A DNA stretch of 64,000 nucleotides from positions 1-64,000 of the forward strand of contig JBLWTG010000009.1 of NCBI GenBank assembly GCA_048270225.1, in the 5' to 3' direction. Origin of the DNA: Allopusillimonas sp048270225 (lineage in GTDB: Bacteria > Pseudomonadota > Gammaproteobacteria > Burkholderiales > Burkholderiaceae_B). This document shows positions 8,431 to 16,563 of the stretch, piece after piece. A program made the position numbers and the translations under genes. Position 1 is the first letter of the stretch. The number at the start of each line of letters is the position of its first letter. The notes under the pieces are model-generated. The model did no database searches, had not been told where the DNA came from, and saw only the letters and a list, made by a program, of their open reading frames with translations.

Positions 8431-9174
8431 TCAATACGGACTGGCAGTGGGGCGCACGATGAGCTCGCTCACGTCCACGCCCTCGGATTGGGCTATCGCA
8501 TAACCGATGGCCTGCGCCACGGCCTGCGGCGGCAAGGCAATGCGACGAAATTCGCGCATGGCTGCGCGTGCCGTGTCGTCGGTGATGTGATCGGCCAGCT
8601 CGGACTCGACCACGCCGGGACTGACCAACGTCACCCGGATGGCATCGGTCTCCTGGCGCAACCCATCGGAGATGGCACGCACCGCAAACTTGCTGGCGCA
8701 GTAAACGGCGGAAGACGGCCACACCTGATACGCGCCGACCGAGGCGATGTTGACAATGTGACCATGGCGTTGTGCCTGCATGATCGGCAGAACGGCGGCA
8801 ATGCCGTGCAACACGCCGCGCACATTGACATCCAGCGTGCGATTCCACTCCTCGATCTTCAGCGCTGCCAGTGGCGACAGCGGCATGACGCCAGCGTTGT
8901 TGATGAGCACATCGACGCGGCCATGCGTGGCGTGTGCGTGGTCGACGATGCGCTGCAGATCCTCAAGACGCGTGACGTCCAGCGCCATCGCCTCGACATG
9001 GCCGCCCACGGCGCGCAGTTCGTCCTGCAGTGCGGTGAGCCGGTCGAGCCGGCGCGCGCCGATGTAGAGGTGGTGGCCTTGCCGCGCCAAGTGGCGAGCA
9101 GTAGCTTCGCCGATGCCACTGCTGGCGCCCGTGAGTACGATGACCTTACCGGTGTTTGCTGATATGGATTGCAT
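8431..9174 (-). CDS. SDR-family NAD(P)-dependent oxidoreductase
   Basis: A 247-residue classical short-chain dehydrogenase: cofactor motif TGASSGIG near residue 15, NNAG near residue 90, and catalytic YCASK near residue 155. Length is typical, and the substrate cannot be read from sequence. The ATG at 9174 has a strong AAGGAGA. The open frame continues 69 codons upstream without family similarity and overlaps the divergent AraC promoter. Divergent arrangement with an AraC-type regulator suggests that protein controls it. Confidence 0.9.
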   Translation of the reverse strand: MQSISANTGKVIVLTGASSGIGEATARHLARQGHHLYIGARRLDRLTALQDELRAVGGHVEAMALDVTRLEDLQRIVDHAHATHGRVDVLINNAGVMPLSPLAALKIEEWNRTLDVNVRGVLHGIAAVLPIMQAQRHGHIVNIASVGAYQVWPSSAVYCASKFAVRAISDGLRQETDAIRVTLVSPGVVESELADHITDDTARAAMREFRRIALPPQAVAQAIGYAIAQSEGVDVSELIVRPTASPY

Positions 9175-9370
9175 GATTTCTCCTTGTGTTTTCTTGGCTG
9201 ATGCAGGGGAAAGCCAAGCCATTGCGAACAAGGTGAAATGGTAGGCAGAACGGCCTGGATCAACTAGGTCGATACCTCTTGCATCATTGCCTGATCCTAT
9301 TTGTGACCAACCATAAATCAGCCATATGATGCGAAAATATAGCCACTTCATAATCCAAAGACGATATGCC

Positions 9371-10318
9371 ATGCCCCTCACACAAGCCGACCTGTCACGC
9401 CAGGCGGAAATGGCCGAATTGATCCTGCAACTGGCCCCGCAAGAAGGCTATACCCGCTCGCAACTCGATGGCGTGCGTCTGATGCGCGCCGATCACCCGC
9501 TGGGACGCACCCCCGTGCTGTACGAGCCGAGCATCGTCATCGTCTGCCAGGGCCACAAGCGCGGCTACCTCGCCAATCGGGTCTATCACTACGACCCTCA
9601 GCACTACCTGGTACTGTCGGTGCCACTACCGTTCTCCACCGAAACCGATGCCAGCCCGCAGGAGCCGTTGCTGGCGGTGTCGGTACGGCTTGATATGACG
9701 GCCGTGGCCGACCTGGTCATTGAAGTCGATCAACAGGCCAGTCCCGCGTCCGCTGCGCCCGCCGGCATTGTTTCGACGCCCTTGGACGCCACGTTGGCCG
9801 ACACCACGGTGCGCCTGCTGCGATCCTTGCGCTCGCCACTGGAAGCACGGGTTCTGGGGCCGGCCATCGTGCGGGAACTGTGCTTTCGCGTGCTGCTGGG
9901 TGAGCAAGGCAGCGCCATCCGTACAGCGCTGGCCAGCCATGGAAACTTCGGCCGCATCGCGCGCGTACTGCGGCGTATCCACATCGACTACGCCCAGCCG
10001 CTGGACGTGGCTGCTCTGGCGCGCGAGGCGGGCCTGAGTGTGCCGGCCTTTCATGCGCATTTCAAGACCGTGGCCGCAACCTCTCCCATCCAGTACATCA
10101 AGTCGGTGCGGCTGCACCAGGCAAGGCTGATGATGATTCGTGACCATGTCACCGCCGCCGGCGCTGCGGTGCGCGTCGGCTACGAAAGCCCCTCGCAGTT
10201 CAATCGCGAATTCAAACGCCTATTCGGCCGCAGCCCCGGCGAGGAAGCACGCGAGATGCGCTCGGCCTTCGCGCTGATGGAGCCTGCGCAGCTTGCGGAC
10301 GCCACAGCGATGCATTGA
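9371..10318 (+). CDS. AraC-family transcriptional regulator
   Basis: A 315-residue regulator with an N-terminal AraC_N-type effector domain (PLGRTPVLYEPSIVIVCQGHKRGYL begins the cupin-like part). The C-terminal double HTH is at about residues 200-300, with the signature VGYESPSQFNREFKRLFGRSP. The start is set at MPLTQADL (9371); an upstream ATG at 9326 would add 15 residues inside the promoter region. It is divergent from the SDR gene, its likely target. The inducer is unknown. Confidence 0.88.
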   Translation: MPLTQADLSRQAEMAELILQLAPQEGYTRSQLDGVRLMRADHPLGRTPVLYEPSIVIVCQGHKRGYLANRVYHYDPQHYLVLSVPLPFSTETDASPQEPLLAVSVRLDMTAVADLVIEVDQQASPASAAPAGIVSTPLDATLADTTVRLLRSLRSPLEARVLGPAIVRELCFRVLLGEQGSAIRTALASHGNFGRIARVLRRIHIDYAQPLDVAALAREAGLSVPAFHAHFKTVAATSPIQYIKSVRLHQARLMMIRDHVTAAGAAVRVGYESPSQFNREFKRLFGRSPGEEAREMRSAFALMEPAQLADATAMH

Positions 10319-10391
10319 TGTGCGCTGGGCAGTCCAGTAAGCTGTTGATACCTCAAACCAAAACGCAGCCTCACTTTAGAGACACTGATGC

Positions 10392-10802
10392 ATGACACCA
10401 ACGAACCTCCCCGAACGCACACTGACAATCGACGGCGCCCACATCGAGGACATCGCGGGCTTCTACGCCGAAATCAATCGCGTCTTCATGGCGCAAGAAG
10501 ATTGGAAACTGGGTGCCAGCCTCGATGCCCTGGATGACATGCTCTACGGCGGCTATGGCGCGGCGCAAGGCAATGCGCCGGTGAGGCTGCGCTGGCTGAA
10601 TGCCGGGCAAAGTCGCACAAGACTCGGTATCGCCGCGACACGCGCGCACTACCGCGACAAATTGGCCCGCCCCGATACCTTCAACCAGCAATACTGGTTG
10701 GAGGCGCTGCATGCCTTGGAGACCGGCCACGGCCCGACCTACTTCGAGCAAATACATGAGATTATCGCCAGCCATCCCCGCTTCACGCTGGAGCTGGCTT
10801 GA
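10392..10802 (+). CDS. Barstar-like ribonuclease inhibitor
   Basis: A 136-residue protein whose first 75 residues match the barstar fold (LTIDGAHIEDIAGFYAEINRVFM, then LGASLDALDDMLYGGYG). Barstars bind and block barnase-type ribonucleases, and many are immunity proteins for polymorphic toxins. No barnase-like or other toxin gene is adjacent, so this is an orphan immunity gene or one acting in trans. It lies directly left of the integrase remnant that marks the island zone. Confidence 0.8.
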   Translation: MTPTNLPERTLTIDGAHIEDIAGFYAEINRVFMAQEDWKLGASLDALDDMLYGGYGAAQGNAPVRLRWLNAGQSRTRLGIAATRAHYRDKLARPDTFNQQYWLEALHALETGHGPTYFEQIHEIIASHPRFTLELA

Positions 10803-10831
10803 GCACTTGCCCGGCAAATTAACGGCGTAAG

Positions 10832-10954
10832 TCATGATCGGGACGAGGCAGCGATCAATGACACCCTGATAGCCGCGCTGCGTGCTGGGACTGTTGCGCT
10901 GCCAGGAATAGTCCTCCATGAAGGTGCGGCAATACTCCTTCATGGTCGGAGGCG
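10832..10954 (-). pseudogene. Middle fragment of a tyrosine integrase (left remnant)
   Basis: The minus strand encodes MKEYCRTFMEDYSWQRNSPS followed by TQRGYQGVIDRCLVPIM. This matches residues from about 100 to 136 of the intact integrase at 32541-33740 at both protein and DNA level. The catalytic C-terminal half is absent, and the part joining it to its N-terminus (11755-11864) is replaced by a toxin-antitoxin pair. It is a remnant of an older element of the same family. Confidence 0.85.
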
Positions 10955-11036
10955 TCAGGGATCAGCGCCACATGGCAGAGCGATGCAGTTTCTCGCCTGC
11001 TGGCGAAACAAGCACTGACTCCGTCTGCGCAGGGCA

Positions 11037-11339
11037 TCAGACAAGGGCTTGCAAGCCCTTGTCTGCAATGATGTTCAGCAGCTTGAGCGCCGGGCCGGAG
11101 GGGTGAGTCTCGCCTTGCTCCCACTTGCGCACAGTCGAAGCCGAAGTATGCAGGTGGAGCGCGAACACCGGCTGGCTGAACCTCAACGCTTCGCGCAGAC
11201 GCTTGATGTCCGCAGCGTCGAATTCCCGCACCGGAGGCGGGCAGATCGCGTCGAACTCGCGCATGGTCACCTTGTTGATCGCTCCAGCCTCGACGAGTGC
11301 CGCCAAGTCGCCACGCAGCGACTCAATGATTTTACTCAC
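11037..11339 (-). CDS. HigA/NadS-type HTH antitoxin
   Basis: A 100-residue protein with an XRE-type helix-turn-helix in its C-terminal half (IKRLREALRFSQPVFALHLH, then TSASTVRKWEQGETHPSGPALKLL). It is the second gene of a toxin-first pair and overlaps the upstream toxin gene by 8 bases. Antitoxins of this kind neutralise the RelE-fold partner and repress the operon. Confidence 0.85.
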   Translation of the reverse strand: MSKIIESLRGDLAALVEAGAINKVTMREFDAICPPPVREFDAADIKRLREALRFSQPVFALHLHTSASTVRKWEQGETHPSGPALKLLNIIADKGLQALV

Positions 11340-11706
11340 AATGCACCTCCACTAAAACACCCGACCTCAATGTCTGCGACAAGGCTTCGCCCGACAATTC
11401 CAGGAGCACTTTACCGGCGAATTGCAACGCCTTCTTCTCATCCTGCGTGATGTTCGCCTTGTCGCTCTTGGGGAACCCGTGCAAAAACACATAGCGATCG
11501 CCCATCCTGGCCGACAGCAACATGCGATAGCCACCGCTCTTGCCACCACCTGGGCGGGCCACTCGCTGCTTGTAGAGGAAGCCACCCAAGTCCGCGTCGA
11601 TCAGACCGTCTTCCATCTCGTTAGCCGCCTTGCACAAAGCGGCATCCGGCAACTTCTCGCCCGCCTGCCATCGTGCAAAGTCCTTCCGCTTGAGGATGCG
11701 CTTCAT
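11332..11706 (-). CDS. RelE/HigB-family toxin
   Basis: A 124-residue protein of the HigB-like branch of the RelE superfamily, which starts with MKRILKRKDFARWQAGEKLPDAAL and contains GKSGGYRMLLSARMGDRYVFLHGFPKSDKANI. Family members are ribosome-dependent mRNA interferases. The basic residues of the Arg-Lys-rich core are kept and the frame is intact, so it may be active. It precedes its antitoxin gene, the typical HigBA order, and is embedded inside the broken integrase. Confidence 0.85.
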   Translation of the reverse strand: MKRILKRKDFARWQAGEKLPDAALCKAANEMEDGLIDADLGGFLYKQRVARPGGGKSGGYRMLLSARMGDRYVFLHGFPKSDKANITQDEKKALQFAGKVLLELSGEALSQTLRSGVLVEVHCE

Positions 11707-11719
11707 TTCGACTCCAAAA

Positions 11720-11740
11720 CTATACCCGAAACGGGCATAG
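11720..11740 (-). promoter_or_regulatory. Candidate operator of the HigBA-like pair
   Basis: A near-perfect inverted repeat (CTATACCCG, AAA, CGGGCATAG; one mismatch) lies 14 bases upstream of the toxin start. Position and symmetry fit autoregulation by the HTH antitoxin. Confidence 0.55.
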
Positions 11741-11754
11741 CTATCAATGCATCA

Positions 11755-11864
11755 CCACGGGGCTGCCCAGGAAGGGGCGGCACCACGGCATCCCGCGGTT
11801 CGATAGCCTTGTCTTGGAGTTGTGCCGCATTGACGGCAGACTTGGTGACCTTGTTCTTCACCAC
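11755..11864 (-). pseudogene. N-terminal fragment of the left integrase remnant
   Basis: From a GTG at 11864 the minus strand encodes VVKNKVTKSAVNAAQLQDKA, then IEPRDAVVP. This aligns with the start of the intact integrase (MAKIKLTKSAGDAAQPQDKA). Similarity stops near residue 30, where the HigBA insertion or deletion junction begins. Together with 10832-10954 it shows one integrase gene split by acquired DNA. Confidence 0.82.
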
Positions 11865-12044
11865 GAGGACTCCTCAGAAAGCCCGCTTTCCAAGAGCCGC
11901 ATGAGAACCACGCGAGAGGAAGCCGGGTCAAATTTCGGAAAACACCGGCATATATTGAACTAGACCAAGTGATTGATAATGCCGCTGTATCGAGCGTTGT
12001 CATAGTCCAGCGAATTACTGTACTGGAGTCATCGCGAAACAAAA
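11841..12044. repeat. Direct repeat 1: integrase 5' end plus att core (core 12003-12044)
   Basis: This 204-bp segment aligns without gaps with 13766-13969 and 33717-33920. It contains the first codons of an integrase gene, its leader, and a 42-bp stretch identical in all three copies (12003-12044, beginning TAGTCCAGCGAATTACTG and ending CGCGAAACAAAA). The shared end of the core next to the integrase start is the expected place for the recombination site. Confidence 0.82.
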
Positions 12045-12087
12045 CGCCCCCCCTTACTGCGATACAACTGGCGGAAGCTGCGCTAGT

Positions 12088-12238
12088 GTCCTGTTTGATT
12101 AATTTAGATTCTTACGAGCAATACTCTGCTTCGCTCGCTCGACCTTGGCAAGAATGACATCGGCATTTTTCGTCCAACGAAACGGCTTGACCCCGTAAGC
12201 ATTATGAGCATCAATAAATTGTCGAATGGCCGTGACGG
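12088..12238 (-). pseudogene. IS630-family transposase C-terminal relic
   Basis: The minus strand encodes AVTAIRQFIDAHNAYGVKPF, then RWTKNADVILAKVERAKQSIARKNLN and a TAA at 12099-12101. This is the typical C-terminal end of an IS630-type DDE transposase (FIDAHN...KPF.WTK.AD.IL). The rest of the transposase is missing. The GTGTCCTGTTTGATTAA stretch just past the stop is likely the IS end. Confidence 0.8.
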
Positions 12239-12354
12239 CGAAGACGGCTCGGGGCGCAGCCCGAAAGCCCGGCGGCGCAGTGCGCCGACACGCCTTGTAT
12301 TCACCAATGTCGCCAGCGGTGTCTTGCTCTACTTATGACTCGGATACCCACACC

Positions 12355-12891
12355 ATGAACCACTTCATCGTCATTTCCGGCTGCTCAGGCGGTGGTAAAT
12401 CAACACTGCTCACCGAACTCCAGCAACGCGGATATGCCGTGGTGGAAGAACCGGGACGGCGCATCGTGCAGGAACAAACGCACACGGACGGACAAGCCTT
12501 GCCGTGGCTCGACATGGTGGCCTTCTTGCGCCGAGCCATCGACGTGGCGCGGGAAGACCATGCCAATGCTGCACACGACAACTCGCAATGGGTGTTCTTC
12601 GACCGTGGCGTGATCGACTCTGCAGCAGCATTGCAGGCGCTAACCGGCGAGCCCGTGCTGGACAAACTTGGCCAGCAGTATCGCTACCATCCACATGTTT
12701 TCCTGGCACCGCCGTGGCCGGACATTTATGTGCAGGACGTGGAGCGCCGCCATGACATGGCTGCCGCGCTGCTGGAATTCGAGCGGCTCCAGCGCACCTA
12801 TCCGGCGCTGGGCTATACCGTTTCGCTGTTGCCCAAGGTCGGCGTAGCGCAGCGCGCCGACTTTGTACTGGAAGCCCTGGCAGGTCGCTGA
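12355..12891 (+). CDS. AAA-family ATPase (AAA_28 type)
   Basis: A 178-residue P-loop protein with Walker A GCSGGGKSTLL at about residues 8-18. It continues GYAVVEEPGRRIVQEQ and QWVFFDRGVID, features of the AAA_28 family of small nucleotide-kinase-like ATPases with no settled function. The start at 12355 (MNHFIVISG) begins the family similarity; the longer frame from 12226 runs out of the IS relic. It lies between direct repeats 1 and 2 as cargo of the small segment. Confidence 0.82.
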   Translation: MNHFIVISGCSGGGKSTLLTELQQRGYAVVEEPGRRIVQEQTHTDGQALPWLDMVAFLRRAIDVAREDHANAAHDNSQWVFFDRGVIDSAAALQALTGEPVLDKLGQQYRYHPHVFLAPPWPDIYVQDVERRHDMAAALLEFERLQRTYPALGYTVSLLPKVGVAQRADFVLEALAGR

Positions 12892-12974
12892 CCTGCCACG
12901 TGACCGCTGGGCCTTTCAACCGGGCGCAGCCATGTCGTCACGCAAGGATTCGATGATCGGGCTTTTCATGGAAA

Positions 12975-13298
12975 TCAGGCAGCGACCGTAATGCCTGCCG
13001 CGTACTCGCGCCGCGCAGGCTGCACCACGATTTCCACATGCTGATCCAGCGACACCAGCGCCTGCATCAAGCGTTCCAGCGAAATGTTCTGCAGCTTGTA
13101 GCGGCGAACCTGTGACACCTTGGGCTGGGTCATGCCGGTGATGTGGGCCGCTTCGGTCTGGCTCAGATCGCGCTGGTCGATCAGCGCGTTGAGTTTGAGC
13201 GCGAGCGCCGCCTTCGCCGACAGTTCTTCCGCATCGTCGAAACCGAGATCCAGCAGCACGTTGTCGGTGCCTTGAGGGGTATCTTTGCGACTCATCAT
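12975..13298 (-). CDS. XRE-family (HTH_37) antitoxin
   Basis: A 107-residue antitoxin with an HTH in the middle (ALALKLNALIDQRDLSQTEA, then AHITGMTQPKVSQVRRYKLQNISLERLMQALVSL). It is the second gene of a toxin-first pair, overlapping the toxin stop by 4 bases. Two Met codons begin the frame; MSRKDTPQ is equally possible as start. A homologous but truncated copy begins at 63884. Confidence 0.88.
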   Translation of the reverse strand: MMSRKDTPQGTDNVLLDLGFDDAEELSAKAALALKLNALIDQRDLSQTEAAHITGMTQPKVSQVRRYKLQNISLERLMQALVSLDQHVEIVVQPARREYAAGITVAA

Positions 13299-13657
13299 GT
13301 TCTCCTGTTCGCTGCGTAGCGGGCGAGCACTGCTTTCAACCGCTTCTCGATCAACTCCACGTCCGGCTGCGGCGTAGCGATGCCGGACTTGGATTTCTTC
13401 TGGAACGCATGCAACACATGCTCCGCGTCCCCGACCTTCACTGTGTAAACCGCGCGGAAGGTGTCGCCCCGATGGTCTTCCATCAGTTCGTACACCCCGG
13501 AACCGAGCCCCTTCCAGGGCTTGGCCGAGTCCGGCGTGCCGCCCAACTGGACGACGAACAATGACACGCCCATGTCCTTCTGCTCGGGGACGGGAAACTC
13601 CTTGAAGTCCTTCTTCGATGAGCCTTCCCAGTACAGGAGCTTGCGTTTCTCTGTCAT
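13295..13657 (-). CDS. RelE-superfamily (Gp49-like/HigB) toxin
   Basis: A 120-residue toxin of the phage-derived Gp49-like family. It begins LLYWEGSSKKDFKEFPVPEQ and continues WKGLGSGVYELMEDHRGDTF, then RAVYTVKVGDAEHVLHAFQKKSKSGI and TPQPDVELIEKRL, the usual landmarks. Family members cleave mRNA at the ribosome. The frame is intact, with a partner antitoxin immediately downstream. An imperfect palindromic stretch just upstream (near 13660-13680) may be the operator. Confidence 0.88.
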   Translation of the reverse strand: MTEKRKLLYWEGSSKKDFKEFPVPEQKDMGVSLFVVQLGGTPDSAKPWKGLGSGVYELMEDHRGDTFRAVYTVKVGDAEHVLHAFQKKSKSGIATPQPDVELIEKRLKAVLARYAANRRT

Positions 13658-13765
13658 GATTATATCCGTTCAGGTATAGATGGCAAGAGCCTGAATTGTC
13701 GCTGTTAGGAGTTCATGAATTGTCGCGACAGCGTTGCGACAATTGGGCCGACAGGATCAGCATCA

Positions 13766-13969
13766 CTTGGTGACCTTGTTCTTCACCACGAAGACTCCTC
13801 GGAAAGCCCAGGTTCCAAGAATCGCAGGGGATCCGCGCGAGGGGAAGCCGGGTCAAGTTTCGGAAAAGACCGGCATATAGTGAGCTAGACTAAGTGATTG
13901 ATAAAGCCGCTGTATCGAGCGTTGTCATAGTCCAGCGAATTACTGTACTGGAGTCATCGCGAAACAAAA
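13766..13969. repeat. Direct repeat 2: integrase 5' stub plus att core (core 13928-13969)
   Basis: Second copy of the 204-bp repeat. Only about the first eight codons of an integrase remain (VVKNKVTK from the GTG at 13789 on the minus strand), followed by unrelated DNA. The 42-bp core is identical to those at 12003-12044 and 33879-33920. It is the left boundary of the 20-kb island. Confidence 0.82.
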
Positions 13970-14203
13970 AAGGGTCGGCGTCAAGCCTTTTGTGCAAAAC
14001 ATGCAAGGCTTGAAACCATATACGGGGCAATAGGTTAGCTCTGTTTAGTGCCACCTGAAGAGGATGCGGCGTTGTGGGCTAGGAGCCACATAAGAGCCTA
14101 GAGAAAGCAAGCCGGGTCGCACTGTGGCGGGACGAATTGCCAAGGGATAACGGGCTTGTCAGACCACTATAGTCCATTCCCTCGCACCCTATCCAGAACG
14201 AAG

Positions 14204-14228
14204 AACGCGCAGCATTGAGCTGCGCGTT
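14204..14228 (-). terminator. Hairpin downstream of the DUF2274 gene
   Basis: AACGCGCAG pairs perfectly with CTGCGCGTT across a 7-base loop. On the minus strand it is 34 bases past the DUF2274 stop and is followed by a T-rich stretch (CTTCGTTCT). It is a plausible but not strong terminator. Confidence 0.5.
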
Positions 14229-14261
14229 CGGGGGGCTGGTCAGCGTAGTTGCTGTGCATTG

Positions 14262-14504
14262 TCAGCTTGGCTTCGGCGGCGTGGCTTTGGCTGCACCTCC
14301 CTTCCTGAATCCCCGATCCCCAACCATGAACGCCTCCAGCATATGCGGGATCAGTGTCACGGCATCGACCGCCTCGCCATACGCCTGCGCGTGCAGCGCG
14401 GCGTAGTGATCGAGGTCGGCCTTCAGGCTGGCCGGGCAGGAAAAGGTGAGCTTCGTGGATTCCGTTTTCGGGAGCGGCCCGAGCCGGAGCTTGCGTGTCG
14501 TCAT
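14262..14504 (-). CDS. DUF2274 protein (ICE conjugation-module relic)
   Basis: An 80-residue protein beginning MTTRKLRLGPLPKTES and containing CPASLKADLDHYAALHAQAYGE, which matches the DUF2274 family. In Tn4371-type integrative conjugative elements these small proteins follow trbI at the end of the mating-pair gene cluster. No trb gene is adjacent here, so it appears to be a survivor of a deleted conjugation module. The start at 14504 is preceded by AAGGGG. Confidence 0.82.
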   Translation of the reverse strand: MTTRKLRLGPLPKTESTKLTFSCPASLKADLDHYAALHAQAYGEAVDAVTLIPHMLEAFMVGDRGFRKGGAAKATPPKPS

Positions 14505-14642
14505 CGTGAAGTCCCCTTGTTGAAGAACAACGGCTGGTAGGGTCGAAGCAAGTCCACGCACCCGCAAAAGCGTAGAAGCACGAAGGCACATGCACGGAAG
14601 TCAGGAAAGACACGGATCAGGCTCTCCGCTTTTGAAGGAGGT

Positions 14643-14780
14643 ATGGACATGCAACCCACAAAATGGCTCAACACAATTCTCGATATATGTGAAATTACAT
14701 GTCAGAATACAACAAAAACCGATTGGAGCTTGCATGGACCTTGTTCAAATCCGCATCAAGAACTACAGAAGCATACTTGA
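14643..14780 (+). CDS. Small ORF with strong Shine-Dalgarno, unknown
   Basis: A 45-codon frame starts MDMQPTKWLN behind AAGGAGGT and runs across the boundary between GC-rich island DNA and the AT-rich nuclease gene, overlapping the start of that gene by 47 bases. It resembles no family I know. The excellent ribosome binding site suggests that it is either the 5' stub of a deleted gene or a leader peptide coupling translation to the nuclease. Confidence 0.3.
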   Translation: MDMQPTKWLNTILDICEITCQNTTKTDWSLHGPCSNPHQELQKHT

Positions 14781-16424
14781 TGAAGTCAATATAAATTTCG
14801 GAAAAAGAACCACTATAGTCGGGCCAAATAATAGCGGAAAAACAAACATCATAAATGCAGTGGAGGCGCTTTTTTCTGGAATTGAAAGAAATTCATATGA
14901 AATAAAAAAAGACTTGCCTGCCAATCTGGAAAGCGGCCAGACAAGCATTATGCGTCATTCTCTTTAGATGAATCCAGGGACTCTGATTTTATTTCTGCAT
15001 ATTCTGAAATGCAGGATTGCTTGGAATCAACAAAGCGGCAAGGCAATGAATTTCAGCTATTTTTATACTATTCGAGTACAGGTAAGCCTGTTTATCAGCT
15101 CTTCCCGAATGCCAAGATAAAACACAAGCTGTCGCAAAAGTTTAGAAATATCCATGAGAAAGAAGTCCGTAGAATATTGGGGTCTTTTTCATGCAAAACA
15201 ATACCATCTGTAAAAGACCCGGATCAGCTTTTCTCACAACTAATTCTGCCCCATATCAAGAAATCTATTGCTATTGTTTTGCAACCGCATTTAAGTGTCA
15301 TAAATAAGCGCCTGAGTGAAATTTCAGATGCGGTAAATTGCGTTCTTGAGTTGGGTCGCCTGGGGAAAACAAAGGTCGCCTTCGACTTATCGGAAAGTAT
15401 TGAAAATACTTTGTCTAATTTTGACTTCAAAATAGATGACGGCATAAAAATGTCCGCCCGATCAAAAGGCTCGGGATTGCAGGCGGCAACAATATTGGCA
15501 TCGCTCAAATGGATAGGGATGGAAGAAAAACACCTATCTCGAGAAACAATATGGCTATTGGAGGAGCCTGAATCATACCTGCACCCAGACTTGGCGAAGT
15601 CTTGTGCAGCCATCATAGATGACTTGAGTGATTGTAATAAAGTCATTATCACAACACACGCCTTGTCATTTGTCGGAAAAAATCCAGACTTCATATACGA
15701 GACCAAGATTGAGGAAAGCAAAACACAGATAAAACAGTGCCAAACCTACTCAGAAGCCACGGCATCAATAAGAAAATCATTGGGATTAAAGTACAGTGAC
15801 TTCTTTCAACTTGGGAGCGCAAATTTATTTGTTGAAGGTGTATCTGACAGGGAAATTCTGACATGGGCGCTAGGTCAGGTAAGGCCACACAAGGGAAAAA
15901 ATGAATTCCCCATATTGCGCAACGCTACCATTATGGATTTCACAGGTGTATCTTCGCTAAGGGATTTTTTGAAGCACTCCTATGATTTTATAAGGAACGA
16001 ATCTGCTGTTTTTGTTGTTTTTGATGGCGACCCTGCAGGAGTTGATACAACAAACGCTTTAAATGGTTTTTTCTCAAACAAATCTATTCCATTTAGCCCA
16101 AACAAAGATTATGTTGTGCTTCCTAACGGATTTCCCATTGAAGGGTTGTTCCCGGACAAATTTATATCCGAAATACATGATTCTCATCCTGGGTGGTTTA
16201 GCAACTTCAATGCGGATATGAATGGAAAAATTCTTGCCTTCTCTATTAAGGACGGAAACAAGGGCAGTATGCAAAGATCGCTAATGCTGAGATCGGAGAA
16301 AGAAACTGAAGAGAAAGGCAATTATGCCTGGGCCAAGGACTTTATTTCTTTGTTTCAGCTTGCTGAAAATCAGTTAGCAAAAAAGATTGCCGACCTCCAT
16401 TCAGCAGGAGTGTGGCAATCGTGA
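14734..16424 (+). pseudogene. OLD-family ATP-dependent nuclease, frameshifted
   Basis: An AAA/ABC-type ATPase with C-terminal TOPRIM domain. Walker A GPNNSGKTN is at residues 30-38, and WLLEEPESYLHPD in the second frame holds Walker B. NLFVEGVSDREIL opens the TOPRIM nuclease domain, followed by VVFDGDPAG. The reading frame shifts near 14935-14945: the first frame stops at 14967, while the second continues as KHYASFSLDESRDSDFISAY into the long 15009-16424 frame. Class 1 OLD proteins act alone in phage exclusion. Base composition is much more AT-rich than the neighbours, indicating separate acquisition. One base restores a protein of about 560 residues. Confidence 0.82.
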
Positions 16425-16563
16425 TTTGTCATTCGAGAAATAACTGGGCCTATGCTTTTGCATTGATCTAACTGAACAAAAAAACGTTTGCACCTTACTC
16501 AGACAAAGACACTTACTTACACAGATGGGCCGCTCACACAGCAAGTGCCGCGGCCCGCGAGCC

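Noticed and set aside
12226..12354. N-terminal extension of the small AAA ATPase to 12226
   Set aside because: The extra 43 codons come from the end of the IS630 relic and unrelated DNA, and family similarity begins at MNHFIVISG.
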